Shown piece by piece: positions 51,747-62,192 of a stretch of DNA of 64,000 nt. A program made the translations under genes and the position numbers. The stretch covers positions 2,968,001-3,032,000 of the forward strand of contig NZ_CP015285.1 of the NCBI RefSeq assembly GCF_001639105.2. Reading direction: 5' to 3'. This DNA comes from Azospirillum humicireducens. GTDB lineage: Bacteria > Pseudomonadota > Alphaproteobacteria > Azospirillales > Azospirillaceae. The notes under the pieces were generated by a model, which saw nothing but the letters and a program-made list of their open reading frames with translations, was not told the DNA's origin and made no database searches. Position 1 is the first letter of the stretch. Each line of letters starts with the position of its first letter.

Positions 51747-52324
51747 TCTCGAAATCCCTCGGAAACTTGCTGATCCCAAGCTAGCCACGCCACTCCGGCG
51801 CTTCCACTCGGCATCGGTATGGCCGCCGGGCTATCCAAGTGATCGCTTTTTCGCCGGTGGGGGTAAGCACAGGGATAACGTTGGTCGAAGGTCCGGACGC
51901 CTTTGGTGTTGCCAGTTCGGGCCATGATCCACCGGCCTAGGCCTGGGCTTGGCCGGGCACGGATTTGTGCCGTCGGCATCACCCCGCTACCAGCCGCCGC
52001 ATCCGAAGGGATATAGGGCCCGCGGACAACACACTTTCTTGCCTGCGAAATTTTCCCACCCTGGAATCTCTAGAATTCCATATGTCGGAATGATTTGTAA
52101 TATCCTTTTCTCTCAATGGAAAAATGATTGACGGATAATCGCCGGGTCGAAAACCATGCAAGAGCCGGTGTGACCGATCGCCGCAAGATCCTCCGGGCGC
52201 TTGCAGAACCAAGATTGCATTCACTGCAGACTTGCGGCCGATGGGAGCCGCCGGCGCCCGGGTGGAGCGCAGCCGCCGCCTCCGGGTGACAGCGATCACA
52301 CCCGCCCCGAGGGGACCCGACGCC
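51747..52324. other. Intergenic region between the carrier-protein operon and a chemoreceptor
   Basis: About 580 bases with divergent genes on either side, so both promoters should be here. It has a GGCCTAGGCC palindrome (51934-51943) and an AT-rich block (52030-52150) with GGAATCTCTAGAATTCC and TTGACGGATAAT. No -35/-10 pair, sigma54 or flagellar sigma site is convincing. Open frames in the region have unnatural composition. Confidence 0.4.
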
Positions 52325-55015
52325 ATGGCCACCGCCACACCCGCCCTCCCACAGCAACTATCCGCCCCGTCCGGCAGCAGTCCGGTCGCGGGCAACCGGC
52401 GCCGTCTCGGCGTTCGGGCGAAGCTGCTGCTGGCCTTTGCCGGCATGGCGGCGATGACGGTGGCGGCCAGCGCCGTCGGGCTGATGTCCTTTTCCGCCGT
52501 CGAACGGCCGATGGCGCATATCGCCGAAACCAGCCTGCCGGAGATGGAACTGGCGACCCGGCTGGCCGGCGAGAGCAGCCGGATCGCCGCCGCCGCCCCG
52601 TCCCTGGACGGTGCCAACAGCCAGGAGGAGCGCGAACGCATCCAGGCCGATACGCACGAGCGCTCCCGCGCCTTCCTGTCGCTGGTCGACGAGTTGGCCG
52701 CCCGCCGCCCGCAGGATCCGTTGTTGTCGGAGGTGCGGGACACCGGCAACGCATTGATCGCCACGCTGGATCGCGTCAATGACGGGGTCGCCTCCCGCCT
52801 GTCCCTGCATGACCGGCGGGAAGAGGCGTCGGCGCGGCTGGCGCAGGCCTATGACGGCTTCATCAAGACGCTCTCGCCGCTGGTCGAAGGGGCCGGGCAG
52901 TCCCTGCAGGACAAGGGCATGGCGCTGGACGGCGGGACCGACCGCGACATGGGGGCGCTGTCCGACGCCGTGCGGTCGATGATCGCGCTCTACGACCTGC
53001 GCGGCGGCATCGCCGCGGCGCTCGATGCCATGAACCGCTCCGGCACCGCGCCGGACGCCAGGACCATCGGCGAACTGCAGCAGGCCTATCTGGAGGCGTC
53101 CTCCCAGGTGACGGGCACGCTCGGCACGCTCGGCGACCGGCTGCCGGCCGACATGGCTGGGAAGATCGACACGCTGTTCCTCTTCGGCTACGGCAAGGAC
53201 AATGTCTTCGAGCTGCGCCGGGCGGCGCTGGAGGGCCCTGGAAACAGCGGCGGGAACAGCGGCGGGGCGGTCGACCGGCGGCTGGCGGAGCGGCTGGCAG
53301 CGGCGCGGGCCCAGGCTGCCGGCCTGCTCGACGGGCTGAAGGCGCCGCTGCGCCAGGTGCAGAGCGACATCAAGCGCACCAGTTTCGACGTCCGCTCCCG
53401 CATCCAGGAGGCGACACAGGACCTGCTGGGCCCAGGCCTGGACCGCTTCCGCACCCATCTGGAGCTGTCGACCCACGGCACCGCCTTGGCCGGCGCATTG
53501 AACGAGGCGGCGCAGGCCGCCGACGCCGGCCGGCTGGCGCTTCTGGAGAAACGCTTCATCACCGAGGCCATTGCGCTCGACCAGCGCATCGTCAAGCTGG
53601 CCGACGCTGAAACCGGCAACGCCGGCAAGGCCGAAGGCGGCGAGAATGCCGCCGGCAACGAAGTCATCGCTGCCCTGGCCAAGGCGCTGGCCGCCTTCGG
53701 CCGCGGGGAGGAGGGCATTGTCGCCCTGCGCCGCGCCGAACTGGCGGCCATTGCCGACACCGAGCGGGTTCTGGCCGAGAACCGCCTGCTGTCGCAGAGC
53801 TTCGCCGCCACCGTCGACCGCCAGATCGCCGCCATGCGGGAGGAGGCCAAGGCCGCCGTCGCCGGCATCGACGGCACCATCGCCGCCGGCCGCCGGATGC
53901 TGATCCTGTTCGCGGTCGGCAGTCTGGTGGGCGCGGTGGCGCTGGCCTGGCTGGTGGTGGGGCGCCACATCGTCGCCCGGCTGAGCGCCCTGTCCGACGC
54001 CATGCGCGCCATCGCGGCCGGCGACCTGAACGCGTCCATCCCCGCCGCCGGCTCCGACGAGATCGGCGACATGACCCGCGCTCTGGCCGTCTTCCGCGAC
54101 ACCGCCAACGCCGCGCGCGAGGCCAACGCCCGCGCCGAGGCCGAGCGTGGCCGTGCGGCCGGGGAACGCCGCCGCGCCATGGTCGAGATGGCGGAGAATT
54201 TCGAGACCAGTGTCCGCGGCGTGCTGGACCGCGTGGCCCAGGCCGCCGGCGAGATGCAGGACATGGCCGAACGCATGACCCGCAGCGCCGATCTCACCGC
54301 CGGCGAGGCGACGACCGCCGCCGGCAGCTCGCAGCAGGCCGAAGGCAACGTCAAGGCGGTCGCCGCCGCCACGGAGGAGCTGTCGGCCTCCATCCAGGAG
54401 ATCGGCAGCCAAGTCCACGCCTCCAGCCAGATCGCCCGCAAGGCGGCGGACGAGGCCGAACGCACCGACCGCACGGTGGAGGGGCTGGCCCAGACCGCCG
54501 GGCGCATCGGCGAGGTGATCGGGCTGATCCAGTCCATCGCCGGCCAGACCAACCTGCTGGCCCTCAACGCCACCATCGAGGCGGCGCGCGCCGGGGAGGC
54601 CGGCAAGGGCTTCGCCGTCGTGGCCAGCGAGGTGAAGGGGCTCGCCACCCAGACCGCGAAGGCGACGGAGGACATCTCCGCCCAGATCGCCGCGATGCAG
54701 GCGGTGACGCAGGAGGCGGTGGACGCCATCCGCTCCATCGCCGGCACCATCCGCGAGGTGAACGAGATCGCCGCCACCATCGCCGCCGCGGTGGAGCAGC
54801 AGAGTGCCGCCACCCGCGAGATCGCCCGCAATGTCGGCGAAGCGGCGGACAGCACCCAGCATGTCCGCGGCAACATCGACTCCGTCGCCGATGCGGCGCG
54901 GGAATCGGGGGAGTCCGCCAACCGCGTTCTGTCGGCCTCCTCCACGGTGCAGGACCAGCTGCGGACCCTGTCCGGTCAGGTCGATGCGCTGGTGGGAGAG
55001 ATGCGGGCGGCCTGA
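52325..55015 (+). CDS. Transmembrane methyl-accepting chemotaxis protein
   Basis: An 896-residue chemoreceptor. Membrane segments lie at ~35-60 and ~524-545, enclosing an unusually long helical periplasmic sensor of about 460 residues (TorS/all-helical type). A HAMP domain follows (~546-600, [20 protein letters not shown]), then the MA signalling domain (~640-885, hairpin tip [20 protein letters not shown]). The ligand is unknown. The start at 52325 ([12 protein letters not shown]) is preferred over an upstream frame through the intergenic region. Single gene, converging on the FNR-like regulator. Confidence 0.93.
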   Translation: MATATPALPQQLSAPSGSSPVAGNRRRLGVRAKLLLAFAGMAAMTVAASAVGLMSFSAVERPMAHIAETSLPEMELATRLAGESSRIAAAAPSLDGANSQEERERIQADTHERSRAFLSLVDELAARRPQDPLLSEVRDTGNALIATLDRVNDGVASRLSLHDRREEASARLAQAYDGFIKTLSPLVEGAGQSLQDKGMALDGGTDRDMGALSDAVRSMIALYDLRGGIAAALDAMNRSGTAPDARTIGELQQAYLEASSQVTGTLGTLGDRLPADMAGKIDTLFLFGYGKDNVFELRRAALEGPGNSGGNSGGAVDRRLAERLAAARAQAAGLLDGLKAPLRQVQSDIKRTSFDVRSRIQEATQDLLGPGLDRFRTHLELSTHGTALAGALNEAAQAADAGRLALLEKRFITEAIALDQRIVKLADAETGNAGKAEGGENAAGNEVIAALAKALAAFGRGEEGIVALRRAELAAIADTERVLAENRLLSQSFAATVDRQIAAMREEAKAAVAGIDGTIAAGRRMLILFAVGSLVGAVALAWLVVGRHIVARLSALSDAMRAIAAGDLNASIPAAGSDEIGDMTRALAVFRDTANAAREANARAEAERGRAAGERRRAMVEMAENFETSVRGVLDRVAQAAGEMQDMAERMTRSADLTAGEATTAAGSSQQAEGNVKAVAAATEELSASIQEIGSQVHASSQIARKAADEAERTDRTVEGLAQTAGRIGEVIGLIQSIAGQTNLLALNATIEAARAGEAGKGFAVVASEVKGLATQTAKATEDISAQIAAMQAVTQEAVDAIRSIAGTIREVNEIAATIAAAVEQQSAATREIARNVGEAADSTQHVRGNIDSVADAARESGESANRVLSASSTVQDQLRTLSGQVDALVGEMRAA

Positions 55016-55046
55016 CGCCGGTTCCGATGCCCGGCGCGAGGGCGGG

Positions 55047-55760
55047 CTACGGCCCGTCCGCCAGGTTCCGCAGGGCGTCCACGTCGCAGTGGAAGCGGTT
55101 GGGCCGCAGCTCGTTCAGCAGGCCCTGCCGCTTCAGTTCGGCGACGACGCGGCTGGCGGTCTCGGTGGTGATGCCCAGCACGGCGCCGACATCCTCCCGC
55201 CCGAAGAAGTCGCATTCGCCATGGTCGTCCACCAGGGTCAGGAACAGCCGGGCGACCCGCGCCCGCGCGCTGCCGGTGCCGAGTTCGACCAGGAAGGCGT
55301 CGGCGCGCTCCACCGCCTGATGCCAGCGCCGCATCAACTGCTGGTGCAGGTGCTGCGTTTCCTCCGACAGGCGCTGGATCACGGCACGGGGAATGCGGCA
55401 GGTCAGCACCGGATGGATGGCGATGGCGGTGTGGCGATAGGGTTCGCCCAGCGCCGCTTCGAGCCCGGCGGTGTCGCCGGTGCGCAGAAGCCGGACGATA
55501 CGCTGGCCGCCGTTGGGCAGATACTGCACCAGCTTCACCAACCCGCCGCGCACGGTGTAGAGGGCCGTCGGCTCGTCGCCGACATGGTAGAGCGCCGCAC
55601 CCGGCGCCACCGTCATTTCGTCGATGGGCAGATGGATCAGGTTGAAATCGGATTCGGTCAGATCGGCGAACAGTGCCGATTCCCGGATGCCACACCCCCT
55701 GCAGTTCGCCAGCCCCCGCCACGCCGCGTTGATGCTGGTCTTCTTCACGCTCATGTCCAT
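55047..55760 (-). CDS. Crp/Fnr-family transcription regulator, FNR-like
   Basis: A 237-residue regulator: cyclic-nucleotide-binding-like beta roll (~30-145), dimer helix (~145-175) and winged helix (~180-235). The recognition helix reads ITTETASRVV, with the Glu, Ser and Arg that in FNR read TTGAT half-sites. Cys20 and Cys23 (NCRGCGI) and Cys121 align with FNR cluster ligands, but the third N-terminal Cys (position ~29) is missing, so a 4Fe-4S cluster would need another ligand. It probably senses oxygen, redox state or NO. It lies 111 bases downstream of the ABC gene. Confidence 0.88.
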   Translation of the reverse strand: MDMSVKKTSINAAWRGLANCRGCGIRESALFADLTESDFNLIHLPIDEMTVAPGAALYHVGDEPTALYTVRGGLVKLVQYLPNGGQRIVRLLRTGDTAGLEAALGEPYRHTAIAIHPVLTCRIPRAVIQRLSEETQHLHQQLMRRWHQAVERADAFLVELGTGSARARVARLFLTLVDDHGECDFFGREDVGAVLGITTETASRVVAELKRQGLLNELRPNRFHCDVDALRNLADGP

Positions 55761-55871
55761 GGTTTTGCGGGGCGACGATGCTGTGGGTACGAACGGTGGT
55801 CGCCGTGCAGTGTGGCAGCTTTTTGGATGCGTTCCAAGGATGCGGCGATCACCGTCCGCAATGGGGAAACC

Positions 55872-57704
55872 TCACGCCGCGCTCTCCGCCACCGGCTGGG
55901 CTTGGCGGACCTCCTCGCGCAGGGTGACGGCGCCGTTGGTGCGTTCCAGGATCAGTTTGCGGCTGTGATGGGCGTCGAGCCCGGCATGGTGGCCGATGGT
56001 CAGCAGGGTCGCGTTGGGCAGCTCCCGCTCCATCAGGGTCAGCAACTCCTCCTCGGCCGGAGGATCGAGGCTGTCGGTGGCGTCCTCCAGGAAGATCCAA
56101 TCGGGGCGGCGGATCAGCAGCCGGGCGAAACCCAACCGCTGCCGGTCGGGCACCGACAGCACCTCGTCCCAACGGTCGGTGCCGTCCAGCCGGTCGACCA
56201 GATCGGGCAAGCCGACGCTGACCAGCGCCTCCGCCGCCCTCTCGTCCGCCACCGAAGAGGCCGGGCCGGGATAGGCCAGCACCGCGCGCAGGCTGTCATG
56301 CGGCAGGTAGGGGCGTTCCGGCATGAAGAAGACGCGGGTGTGGGCCGGCAGGGTGATGCGCCCGCTGCCCCACGGCCAGACGCCGGCCACGGCGCGGAAC
56401 AGGCGGATGGTCGCCGTCGCATCGCCGCCGATCAGCACCCGGTCGCCCGGACGGACCTCCAGATCGAAGGCATGGACGACGGCCGTGCCGTTCGGCTCGT
56501 CGATGGATACGCCGCTGAAGGTCAGCGTCTGGTGGTCGTCGGAGCGCACGACCTGGATATGGCCGTCCGGCACCTCGCAGACCTCGCGGTCCAGCCGGAC
56601 CAGCGCGTCGTGCAGGTTCAGCACGCGCTCCACCGACGCCCGCCACTCGGCGACGCGCGGCAGATTGTCGATGGGCCAGGACAGCGCGCCGACCGTCTGC
56701 TGGAAGGCCTGCGCCGTCTGCATCAGCACGCCCAGCGAGATGGTCCCGGCAATGTAGCGGGGGGCGGCGACCAGGATCGGGAAGGCGGCCGACAGCACCG
56801 AATAGCTGGCGCTGAACACCATCATATGGCTGAGAGCGCGGGTCTGGCCGGTCCAGCCGCGCACCACCCCGCCGAACAGGGTGGCGAGGTGGCCGCGCTC
56901 CGCCGACTCCCCGTGCAGCAGCGCGATGGTCTGGCCATTCTCGCGGATGCGGGCCAGCGCGAAGCGGAAATCAGCCTCGTAACCCTGGCGCCGGTTCACG
57001 GCATTGACCAGCGGCTGTCCGATCAGCATGGCGATGGTCGTGCCCATGGCGGCGTAGAGCAGCGCCACGAACAGCAGATGGCCCGGCACCGACAGCTCGG
57101 TCCCGAACAGGGTGACCGACAGCGTGCCCGACAGCATCCACAGGATGTTGGTGAAGCTGATGAGCAGAAGCGCGCAATAGGTCAGCGAATGGCCGAGGTC
57201 GATGGCCATCTCCGCGGTGATGCGGATGTCCTCGGCGATGCGGCCATCGGGGTTGTCGTGTTCGCCCGGCATATAGGCGATCTGGTGGTGCCGGCCGCGG
57301 CGCAGCCAGTCCTCCAGCAGCTTGCGGGTCAGCCAGTCGCGCCAGCCCATCTGCAGCCGGCGCTTCACCCGCAGATGCAGCACGACGATGACGATGTTGT
57401 AGACGATGATCAGCCCGACCAGCCCGATCATCGTCAGGAAGCGGTCCATGGAGCGCTGTTCGAGCGCGTCGAACAGCCGCTCGCTCCACAGGTTGATCAG
57501 GACGGGGATCGACACCTGCCCGACGGTGAGCACGAACAGCGCCACGGTCAGGGCCCAGACGGTCACCCGCGACCGACCCCGCCAGTAACCGCCCGCCAGC
57601 CGGAGGAAGCGGCGGGCGAAGCCGGGCGCCCCCTCGCCGGTCGCGGGCTCCCCGGATTTGGCACCGCCGGGTTTGGCACCTCTCTCGTCGGTCATGTCGG
57701 CCAT
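55872..57704 (-). CDS. SbmA/YddA-like ABC half-transporter with degenerate ATP-binding motifs
   Basis: A 610-residue fusion. The N-terminal membrane domain (~45-340, five or six segments) is of the ABC transmembrane region 2 type (YddA/peroxisomal ABC-D group). The C-terminal ATPase-like domain (~385-600) has lost key residues: Walker A is GGDATATI near residue 426 (no Lys), the Q-loop Gln is Glu (FMPERP), the signature is LSVPDRQR, and Walker B is WIFLEDAT with Glu and Asp order changed. The H-loop His remains. ATP hydrolysis is unlikely, yet the frame is intact. Cargo unknown. Confidence 0.88.
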   Translation of the reverse strand: MADMTDERGAKPGGAKSGEPATGEGAPGFARRFLRLAGGYWRGRSRVTVWALTVALFVLTVGQVSIPVLINLWSERLFDALEQRSMDRFLTMIGLVGLIIVYNIVIVVLHLRVKRRLQMGWRDWLTRKLLEDWLRRGRHHQIAYMPGEHDNPDGRIAEDIRITAEMAIDLGHSLTYCALLLISFTNILWMLSGTLSVTLFGTELSVPGHLLFVALLYAAMGTTIAMLIGQPLVNAVNRRQGYEADFRFALARIRENGQTIALLHGESAERGHLATLFGGVVRGWTGQTRALSHMMVFSASYSVLSAAFPILVAAPRYIAGTISLGVLMQTAQAFQQTVGALSWPIDNLPRVAEWRASVERVLNLHDALVRLDREVCEVPDGHIQVVRSDDHQTLTFSGVSIDEPNGTAVVHAFDLEVRPGDRVLIGGDATATIRLFRAVAGVWPWGSGRITLPAHTRVFFMPERPYLPHDSLRAVLAYPGPASSVADERAAEALVSVGLPDLVDRLDGTDRWDEVLSVPDRQRLGFARLLIRRPDWIFLEDATDSLDPPAEEELLTLMERELPNATLLTIGHHAGLDAHHSRKLILERTNGAVTLREEVRQAQPVAESAA

Positions 57705-57738
57705 TCCGGGCCTCCGCCCTCATTCCCTCACCGTCCGT

Positions 57739-57768
57739 ATTACTAACGAATAGGACGTGCCTTGACAA
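57739..57768 (-). promoter_or_regulatory. Possible promoter of the degenerate ABC gene
   Basis: On the minus strand, TTGTCA (57768-57763) and AGTAAT (57744-57739) are 18 bases apart, about 35 bases before the ABC start. It is in the only AT-rich part of the 92-base gap after the GH1 gene. The match to consensus is moderate. Confidence 0.35.
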
Positions 57769-57796
57769 AAGTACAGGGGTAGGGGCGAAGAAAGGC

Positions 57797-59161
57797 TTAA
57801 AGCCTTCCCGTTCTCACAACCTCGGCGAGGAAGCGGTAGCTGTCCTTCGGCATGCGGTCCAGCGTGTCGTAATCGACGCGCACGATGCCGAACCGCTTCG
57901 ACAGGCCGAAGGCCCATTCGAAATTGTCCAGCAGACTCCAGCACAGATAGCCCTTGACGTTGCAGCCGTCGGCCAGCGCCTGCGCCACCGATTCCAGATG
58001 CTCTCGATAGTACAGCACACGCTCCGCGTCATGGATCTGGCCGTCCGGCGTCACCACGTCGTCATAGGCGCAGCCGTTCTCCGCGATGAAGACGGCGGGA
58101 TTGCCGTAATCGGTGCGGAATTCGGTCAGCAGGTCGTAAAGCCCCTCCGGCTGGACCGGCCAGGCCATGCCCGTCCAGCGCCGGCATTGCGCCTCGCCCC
58201 AGCCGACATCGAAGGGCCGGCCATCCTCATGCTTCATCGTCATGCGGGAGTAGTAGTTGATGCCCAGAAGGTCGATGGGGTAGCGGATCGCCTCCTCATC
58301 GCCGGGCAGAACGAACTCAGCCATCTTTTCGGCCAGCAGCGCCGGGATTTGCCCGCGCATCAGCCCGTCCAGCGCGACCCGGTTCCACACCGCGTCCCAG
58401 CGGGCGGTCGCGGCCACATCCTCCGGCCGGTCGCTGTCGGGAACTGCCGGCTGCAGGTTGAGCACGGTGCCGAGCGTCAGCCCGGAATGCTCCGCCGCGA
58501 TGGCGCGGAGCGCGGCACCCTGCGCCAGATTCTGGTGGTGCAGGGCCCGCAGGATGCCCTGTTCGCCCAGCTTGTGACCGGGAGCATGCTCGCCCACGCC
58601 ATAGCCGAAGATGGCGACCACGTTCGGCTCGTTCAGCATCATCCAGGTCTTGACCCGATCGGCCAGCCGGGCGGTGACGATGCGGGCATAATCGGCGAAG
58701 GGGCCGACGATCTCCCGCCCCTGCCAGCCGCCGGCATCCTCCAGCGGCTGCGGCAGATCCCAGTGGTAGAGGCAGGCCATCGGCGTGATCCCCGCCTCCA
58801 GCAGCGCATCGACCAGCCGGTCGTAGAAATCGAGTCCGCGCGTCTCCACCGCCCCCGTCCCCGTCGGCAGGATGCGCGGCCAGGCAATCGAGAAGCGATA
58901 GCTGTCGAAGCCCGCCGCCTTCATCAACGCGATGTCTTCCGGGTAGCGGTGGTAATGATCGCAGGCGACGGCGGCGCTGCTGCCATCCATGATGCGGCCT
59001 TGCGCGGTAAAGGTATCCCACACGCAAGGCCCGCGCCCGTCGGCATCGACCGCCCCTTCGATCTGGTAGGAGGCGGTCGACGCCCCCCAGCGGAAATCCG
59101 GCGGGAAACTCAGCGGCTTGGCATCGGCGGCCTGGGACACGGGCTGGCTGAAGCTGTCCAT
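57797..59161 (-). CDS. Cytoplasmic family 1 beta-glucosidase
   Basis: A 454-residue GH1 enzyme without a signal peptide. The N-terminal [20 protein letters not shown], acid/base Glu in [13 protein letters not shown], nucleophile Glu in [12 protein letters not shown] and C-terminal [16 protein letters not shown] are all present. It cleaves beta-glucosides or related disaccharides in the cytoplasm. It is similar to the Tat-exported enzyme at 34277-35734. It is divergent from the GH4 gene with a 209-base gap, so the two may share control. The degenerate ABC gene follows by 92 bases. Confidence 0.95.
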   Translation of the reverse strand: MDSFSQPVSQAADAKPLSFPPDFRWGASTASYQIEGAVDADGRGPCVWDTFTAQGRIMDGSSAAVACDHYHRYPEDIALMKAAGFDSYRFSIAWPRILPTGTGAVETRGLDFYDRLVDALLEAGITPMACLYHWDLPQPLEDAGGWQGREIVGPFADYARIVTARLADRVKTWMMLNEPNVVAIFGYGVGEHAPGHKLGEQGILRALHHQNLAQGAALRAIAAEHSGLTLGTVLNLQPAVPDSDRPEDVAATARWDAVWNRVALDGLMRGQIPALLAEKMAEFVLPGDEEAIRYPIDLLGINYYSRMTMKHEDGRPFDVGWGEAQCRRWTGMAWPVQPEGLYDLLTEFRTDYGNPAVFIAENGCAYDDVVTPDGQIHDAERVLYYREHLESVAQALADGCNVKGYLCWSLLDNFEWAFGLSKRFGIVRVDYDTLDRMPKDSYRFLAEVVRTGRL

Positions 59162-59370
59162 TCATTTCCTCCCACGGGGTTGGTTCGTTTTCCCCAGCAT
59201 GCCCCACCCTGCGGCCCTTCGCCATGGGACAAGCACGCGAAGGGGCCGGGCGCGACGCGGTGGCGCAGCCGCAGGTGGTTGCATGCAAGCCCTGTGCGGA
59301 CATGCCCGAAAGGCGTAGCCTGTTCCGACAAGACGGCGCCCAGCCGCTCCGAAAACGGAGGAATCGCATC

Positions 59371-60654
59371 ATGCCCAACACCACCAGGATCGTCTTCATC
59401 GGCGCGGGCAGCGCCGCCTTCGGGCTCAGCCTGTTCCAGGACCTGTTCTCCACCACCGAGTTGGCCGGCAGCACCCTGACGCTGGTCGACACCAATCCGG
59501 AGGCGCTCGACCGCATGGCGGCGCTGGCGGACGTGCTGAACCGCCGCGGTGGTGCCGGCATCACCATCGAGAAGACCACCGACCGCAAGGCCGCCCTGCA
59601 GGGCGCCGGCTTCGTACTGTGCGCCATCGCCATCGACCGCAACCGGCTGTGGAGGCTGGATTTCGAGGTGCCGAAGAAGCACGGCATCCGCCACACTCTG
59701 GGCGAGAACGGCGGTCCCGGCGGGCTGTTCTTCACGCTGCGCACCCTGCCGCTGATCGTCGACATCGTCCGCGACGTCGAGGCGATCTGCCCCGACGCGC
59801 TGTTCATCAACCTGTCCAACCCGGAAAGCCGCATCGTGCTCGGCCTGTCGCGCTGCACCTCCGTGCGGACGCTGGGGCTCTGCCACGGCATTTTCCTGGC
59901 GCGCTGGTTCATCTGCCAGATCCTGGGCATGGCCGAGAAGGAGGTCGATGTCTGGGGCGCCGGGCTGAACCACTTCCAATGGCTGACCGCGATCCGCGAG
60001 AAGGCGACGGGGCGCGACCTCTACCCCCTGCTGCGCGAGAAGGAGGCGACGCACGACCCGTCCTTCACGCCCCTGGCCCGGCGCCTGTTCCACGCCTTCG
60101 GCCTGTGGGTGACGCCCAGCGACGACCACACCGGCGAATTCCTGCCCTATGGCTGGGAAGCCGGGGAGCACGGCTTCGACTTCCGCCACGACGAAGACGG
60201 CCGCATCATCCTGCGCGACCTGATGGACGGGGTGATCGACGGCAGCAAGCCGATCCCCGACGACTGGACCAAACCGTCCTGGGGCGAGCGGGCGGTGGCG
60301 GTGATCGCCGGCCAGCTGCACAACCAGAAGCGCTTCATCGAGAGCGGCATCGTCATCAACCGCGGCGTCATCCCCGGCCTGCCCGACGAGCTGGCGGTGG
60401 AGGTGCCGCTGATGGCAGACGCCGCCGGCATCCATCCGGTCTCGCTCGGCCGCCTGCCCGACGGCATCGTCAAGCTGCTGTCGGTCCAGGCCAACGTGCA
60501 GCAATTGTCTGTGGAGGCGGCGCTGCACGGATCGAAGGAGCTTGCGCTGCAGGCCCTGCTGATCGACCCCGTCATCAATTCCAGCACCGCCGCCGTCGCC
60601 ATCCTGGACGAGCTGTGGGAGGCGAACCGGCCCTACATCCGCCCCTGTCTCTGA
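59371..60654 (+). CDS. Family 4 glycoside hydrolase (NAD-dependent alpha-glycosidase type)
   Basis: A 427-residue enzyme of the GH4 fold. The Rossmann loop [17 protein letters not shown] binds [15 protein letters not shown] with LCHGIF carries the metal-binding region, and [11 protein letters not shown] the substrate region. GH4 enzymes use NAD and Mn2+ with an oxidation-elimination route to cut alpha- or beta-glycosides, including galacturonides and melibiose. The exact sugar is unclear. The start at 59371 has a strong GGAGGAA ribosome site. It ends one base before the convergent MFS gene. Confidence 0.9.
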   Translation: MPNTTRIVFIGAGSAAFGLSLFQDLFSTTELAGSTLTLVDTNPEALDRMAALADVLNRRGGAGITIEKTTDRKAALQGAGFVLCAIAIDRNRLWRLDFEVPKKHGIRHTLGENGGPGGLFFTLRTLPLIVDIVRDVEAICPDALFINLSNPESRIVLGLSRCTSVRTLGLCHGIFLARWFICQILGMAEKEVDVWGAGLNHFQWLTAIREKATGRDLYPLLREKEATHDPSFTPLARRLFHAFGLWVTPSDDHTGEFLPYGWEAGEHGFDFRHDEDGRIILRDLMDGVIDGSKPIPDDWTKPSWGERAVAVIAGQLHNQKRFIESGIVINRGVIPGLPDELAVEVPLMADAAGIHPVSLGRLPDGIVKLLSVQANVQQLSVEAALHGSKELALQALLIDPVINSSTAAVAILDELWEANRPYIRPCL

Positions 60655-61806
60655 CTATGCCCGCCCCCGCCGGATCAGCCGGGTCGAGGCGAAGCCCAGC
60701 CCGGCGGTCAGCGCGCCGACGCCCAGGAACAGCGGCGCGAAGCCGGTGTGGGTGGAGATATAGCCGTACAGCACCGGGCCGATCCCCTGGCCGATGAAGA
60801 AGCTCGACGCGAACAGGGCCAGCGCCGAGCCGCGGGCGGTCGGCGCCAGCTCCGTCGCCTGGGTCTGCATGGTGTTGTGCAGCATGTAGAAACCGAAGCC
60901 GGCGACCAGGAAGGCAAGGCTCACCACCGGCCAGGGCACCGGAAAGGCGATGACCAGATAGGAGAGCCCCGCCGCCAGCCCGCCGGCCTTCATCATGCCC
61001 CACTGGCCGAGCGAGGCGATCAGCCGCCGCACCACGGCACTGTAGACGACGCCGCCGATGGCGAAGGCGGCGATGGTCAGCCCGGCCTGAAAGGCGCCGG
61101 CCGCGCCATGTTCGATCAGCACCGGCGCCACGAAGGGGAAGACGCCGAAGATCAGCAACCCTTCCGCCGCCACCGTGGCAAAGACGAACAGGGAAGCCGG
61201 ATTGGTCAGCACCGTGGCATAGCGCTGCTGCGCATCCGCCACCGACAGGGGCGATCGCGTCTCCACCTCCCGCGCCAGACCGATCAGGGCGGCGACGCAG
61301 ATCAGCGCGGTCAGACCGGATGACAGGCCGAACACCATGCGCCAGCCGAACGCCTCGGCCAGCGCGCCCGACACGGCGGAGCCCGACATCTGCCCCAGGA
61401 TCACCGCCAGCAGGAAGCGGCTGATCGCGATCTGGCGCTCCTCATAGGGCACGCGGTCGCCGATCAGCGCCATGGAGGCCGGGATGATGCCGCCGGCAAA
61501 GGCCCCGGCCAGGATGCGCCCGGCCATCACCGTGCCATAGGTCGGCGCGATGGTGGACAGCGCCAGCCCGACCGTCAGCACGGCCAGCGCCAGCCGCACC
61601 AGCCGCGACTTGCCGATTGCGTCGCCGACCGGTCCAAGCACGATCTGCATCAGCGCATAGGGCAGCGTGTAGGCCGACGCCAGCAGCGCCGCCTGCCGCA
61701 CCGTCACGCCGAGGTCGTCGGCGATCAGCGTCAGCATCGGATCGGTGGTGCGCAGGGAAAAGGCACTGGCGAACCCGGCGAGGCCGAGCAGGAAGATCAG
61801 ACGCAT
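60655..61806 (-). CDS. MFS transporter
   Basis: A 383-residue inner-membrane protein with about twelve membrane segments. The DHA1-like features are VRQAALLASAYTLPYALMQI near helix 2 and the loop GDAIGKSRLVRL after it. It is likely a proton-coupled exporter or uptake carrier. Convergent with GH4, the two stop codons touch (60654/60655) with no terminator between them. It is divergent from phoX, 386 bases away. The cargo is unknown; proximity to glycosidases hints at sugars but is not proof. Confidence 0.9.
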   Translation of the reverse strand: MRLIFLLGLAGFASAFSLRTTDPMLTLIADDLGVTVRQAALLASAYTLPYALMQIVLGPVGDAIGKSRLVRLALAVLTVGLALSTIAPTYGTVMAGRILAGAFAGGIIPASMALIGDRVPYEERQIAISRFLLAVILGQMSGSAVSGALAEAFGWRMVFGLSSGLTALICVAALIGLAREVETRSPLSVADAQQRYATVLTNPASLFVFATVAAEGLLIFGVFPFVAPVLIEHGAAGAFQAGLTIAAFAIGGVVYSAVVRRLIASLGQWGMMKAGGLAAGLSYLVIAFPVPWPVVSLAFLVAGFGFYMLHNTMQTQATELAPTARGSALALFASSFFIGQGIGPVLYGYISTHTGFAPLFLGVGALTAGLGFASTRLIRRGRA

Positions 61807-62192
61807 GGATGGCTCGAACGGCGACGATGAAGGTTCAGGACCTTAACCGCATCGGCCGCGGGCGTACCGCAGTGCAAGGGTGATGGCAGGCATGCGCGGG
61901 CGGAGGAGAGGGTCGCGACCGCCATCACCGGCCAAGCAATCGATTCGGCCCCCTCCGTCGCGCGAGCCCGGATTCGTCGAAACCGTCCGGCGGACCGGCA
62001 GGAAAGGAAAAAACATCCATGGTCTTGCTTCGGACCGACGACGGCGTACGACTGCCCTCGCGCGATCGGGGCAACCGGGAGGTCGCGCGCCCCATACTCC
62101 TCGCCTTCATTCAACGCCAACATTACCGTAACATCGCTGTCATGTCCCCCGCCTATGGTGCGCTCAAATTTCCACCCTGGGGGACTAGCGAC
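61807..62192. other. Divergent intergenic region upstream of phoX
   Basis: About 386 bases between the MFS start and the phoX ATG. Open frames here have unnatural composition. The part near phoX (62110-62160) is relatively AT-rich and holds a possible Pho box. Nothing else stands out. Confidence 0.4.
62126..62143 (+). promoter_or_regulatory. Possible Pho box upstream of phoX
   Basis: CTGTCAT (62137-62143) is an exact PhoB half-site. Eleven bases before it, CCGTAAC (62126-62132) matches in four of seven positions. It lies 50 bases before the phoX ATG, a typical place for PhoB activation under phosphate limitation. Confidence 0.45.

Noticed and set aside
51747-52324. Extension of the chemoreceptor gene upstream to 52232
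   Set aside because: The extra 31 residues are Arg/Pro-rich with no signal function, and the ATG at 52325 gives a normal short cytoplasmic N-terminus.
52358-54862. 834-codon minus-strand frame inside the chemoreceptor
   Set aside because: Antisense of an obvious chemoreceptor; the translation is low-complexity Gly/Ala/Asp/Arg.
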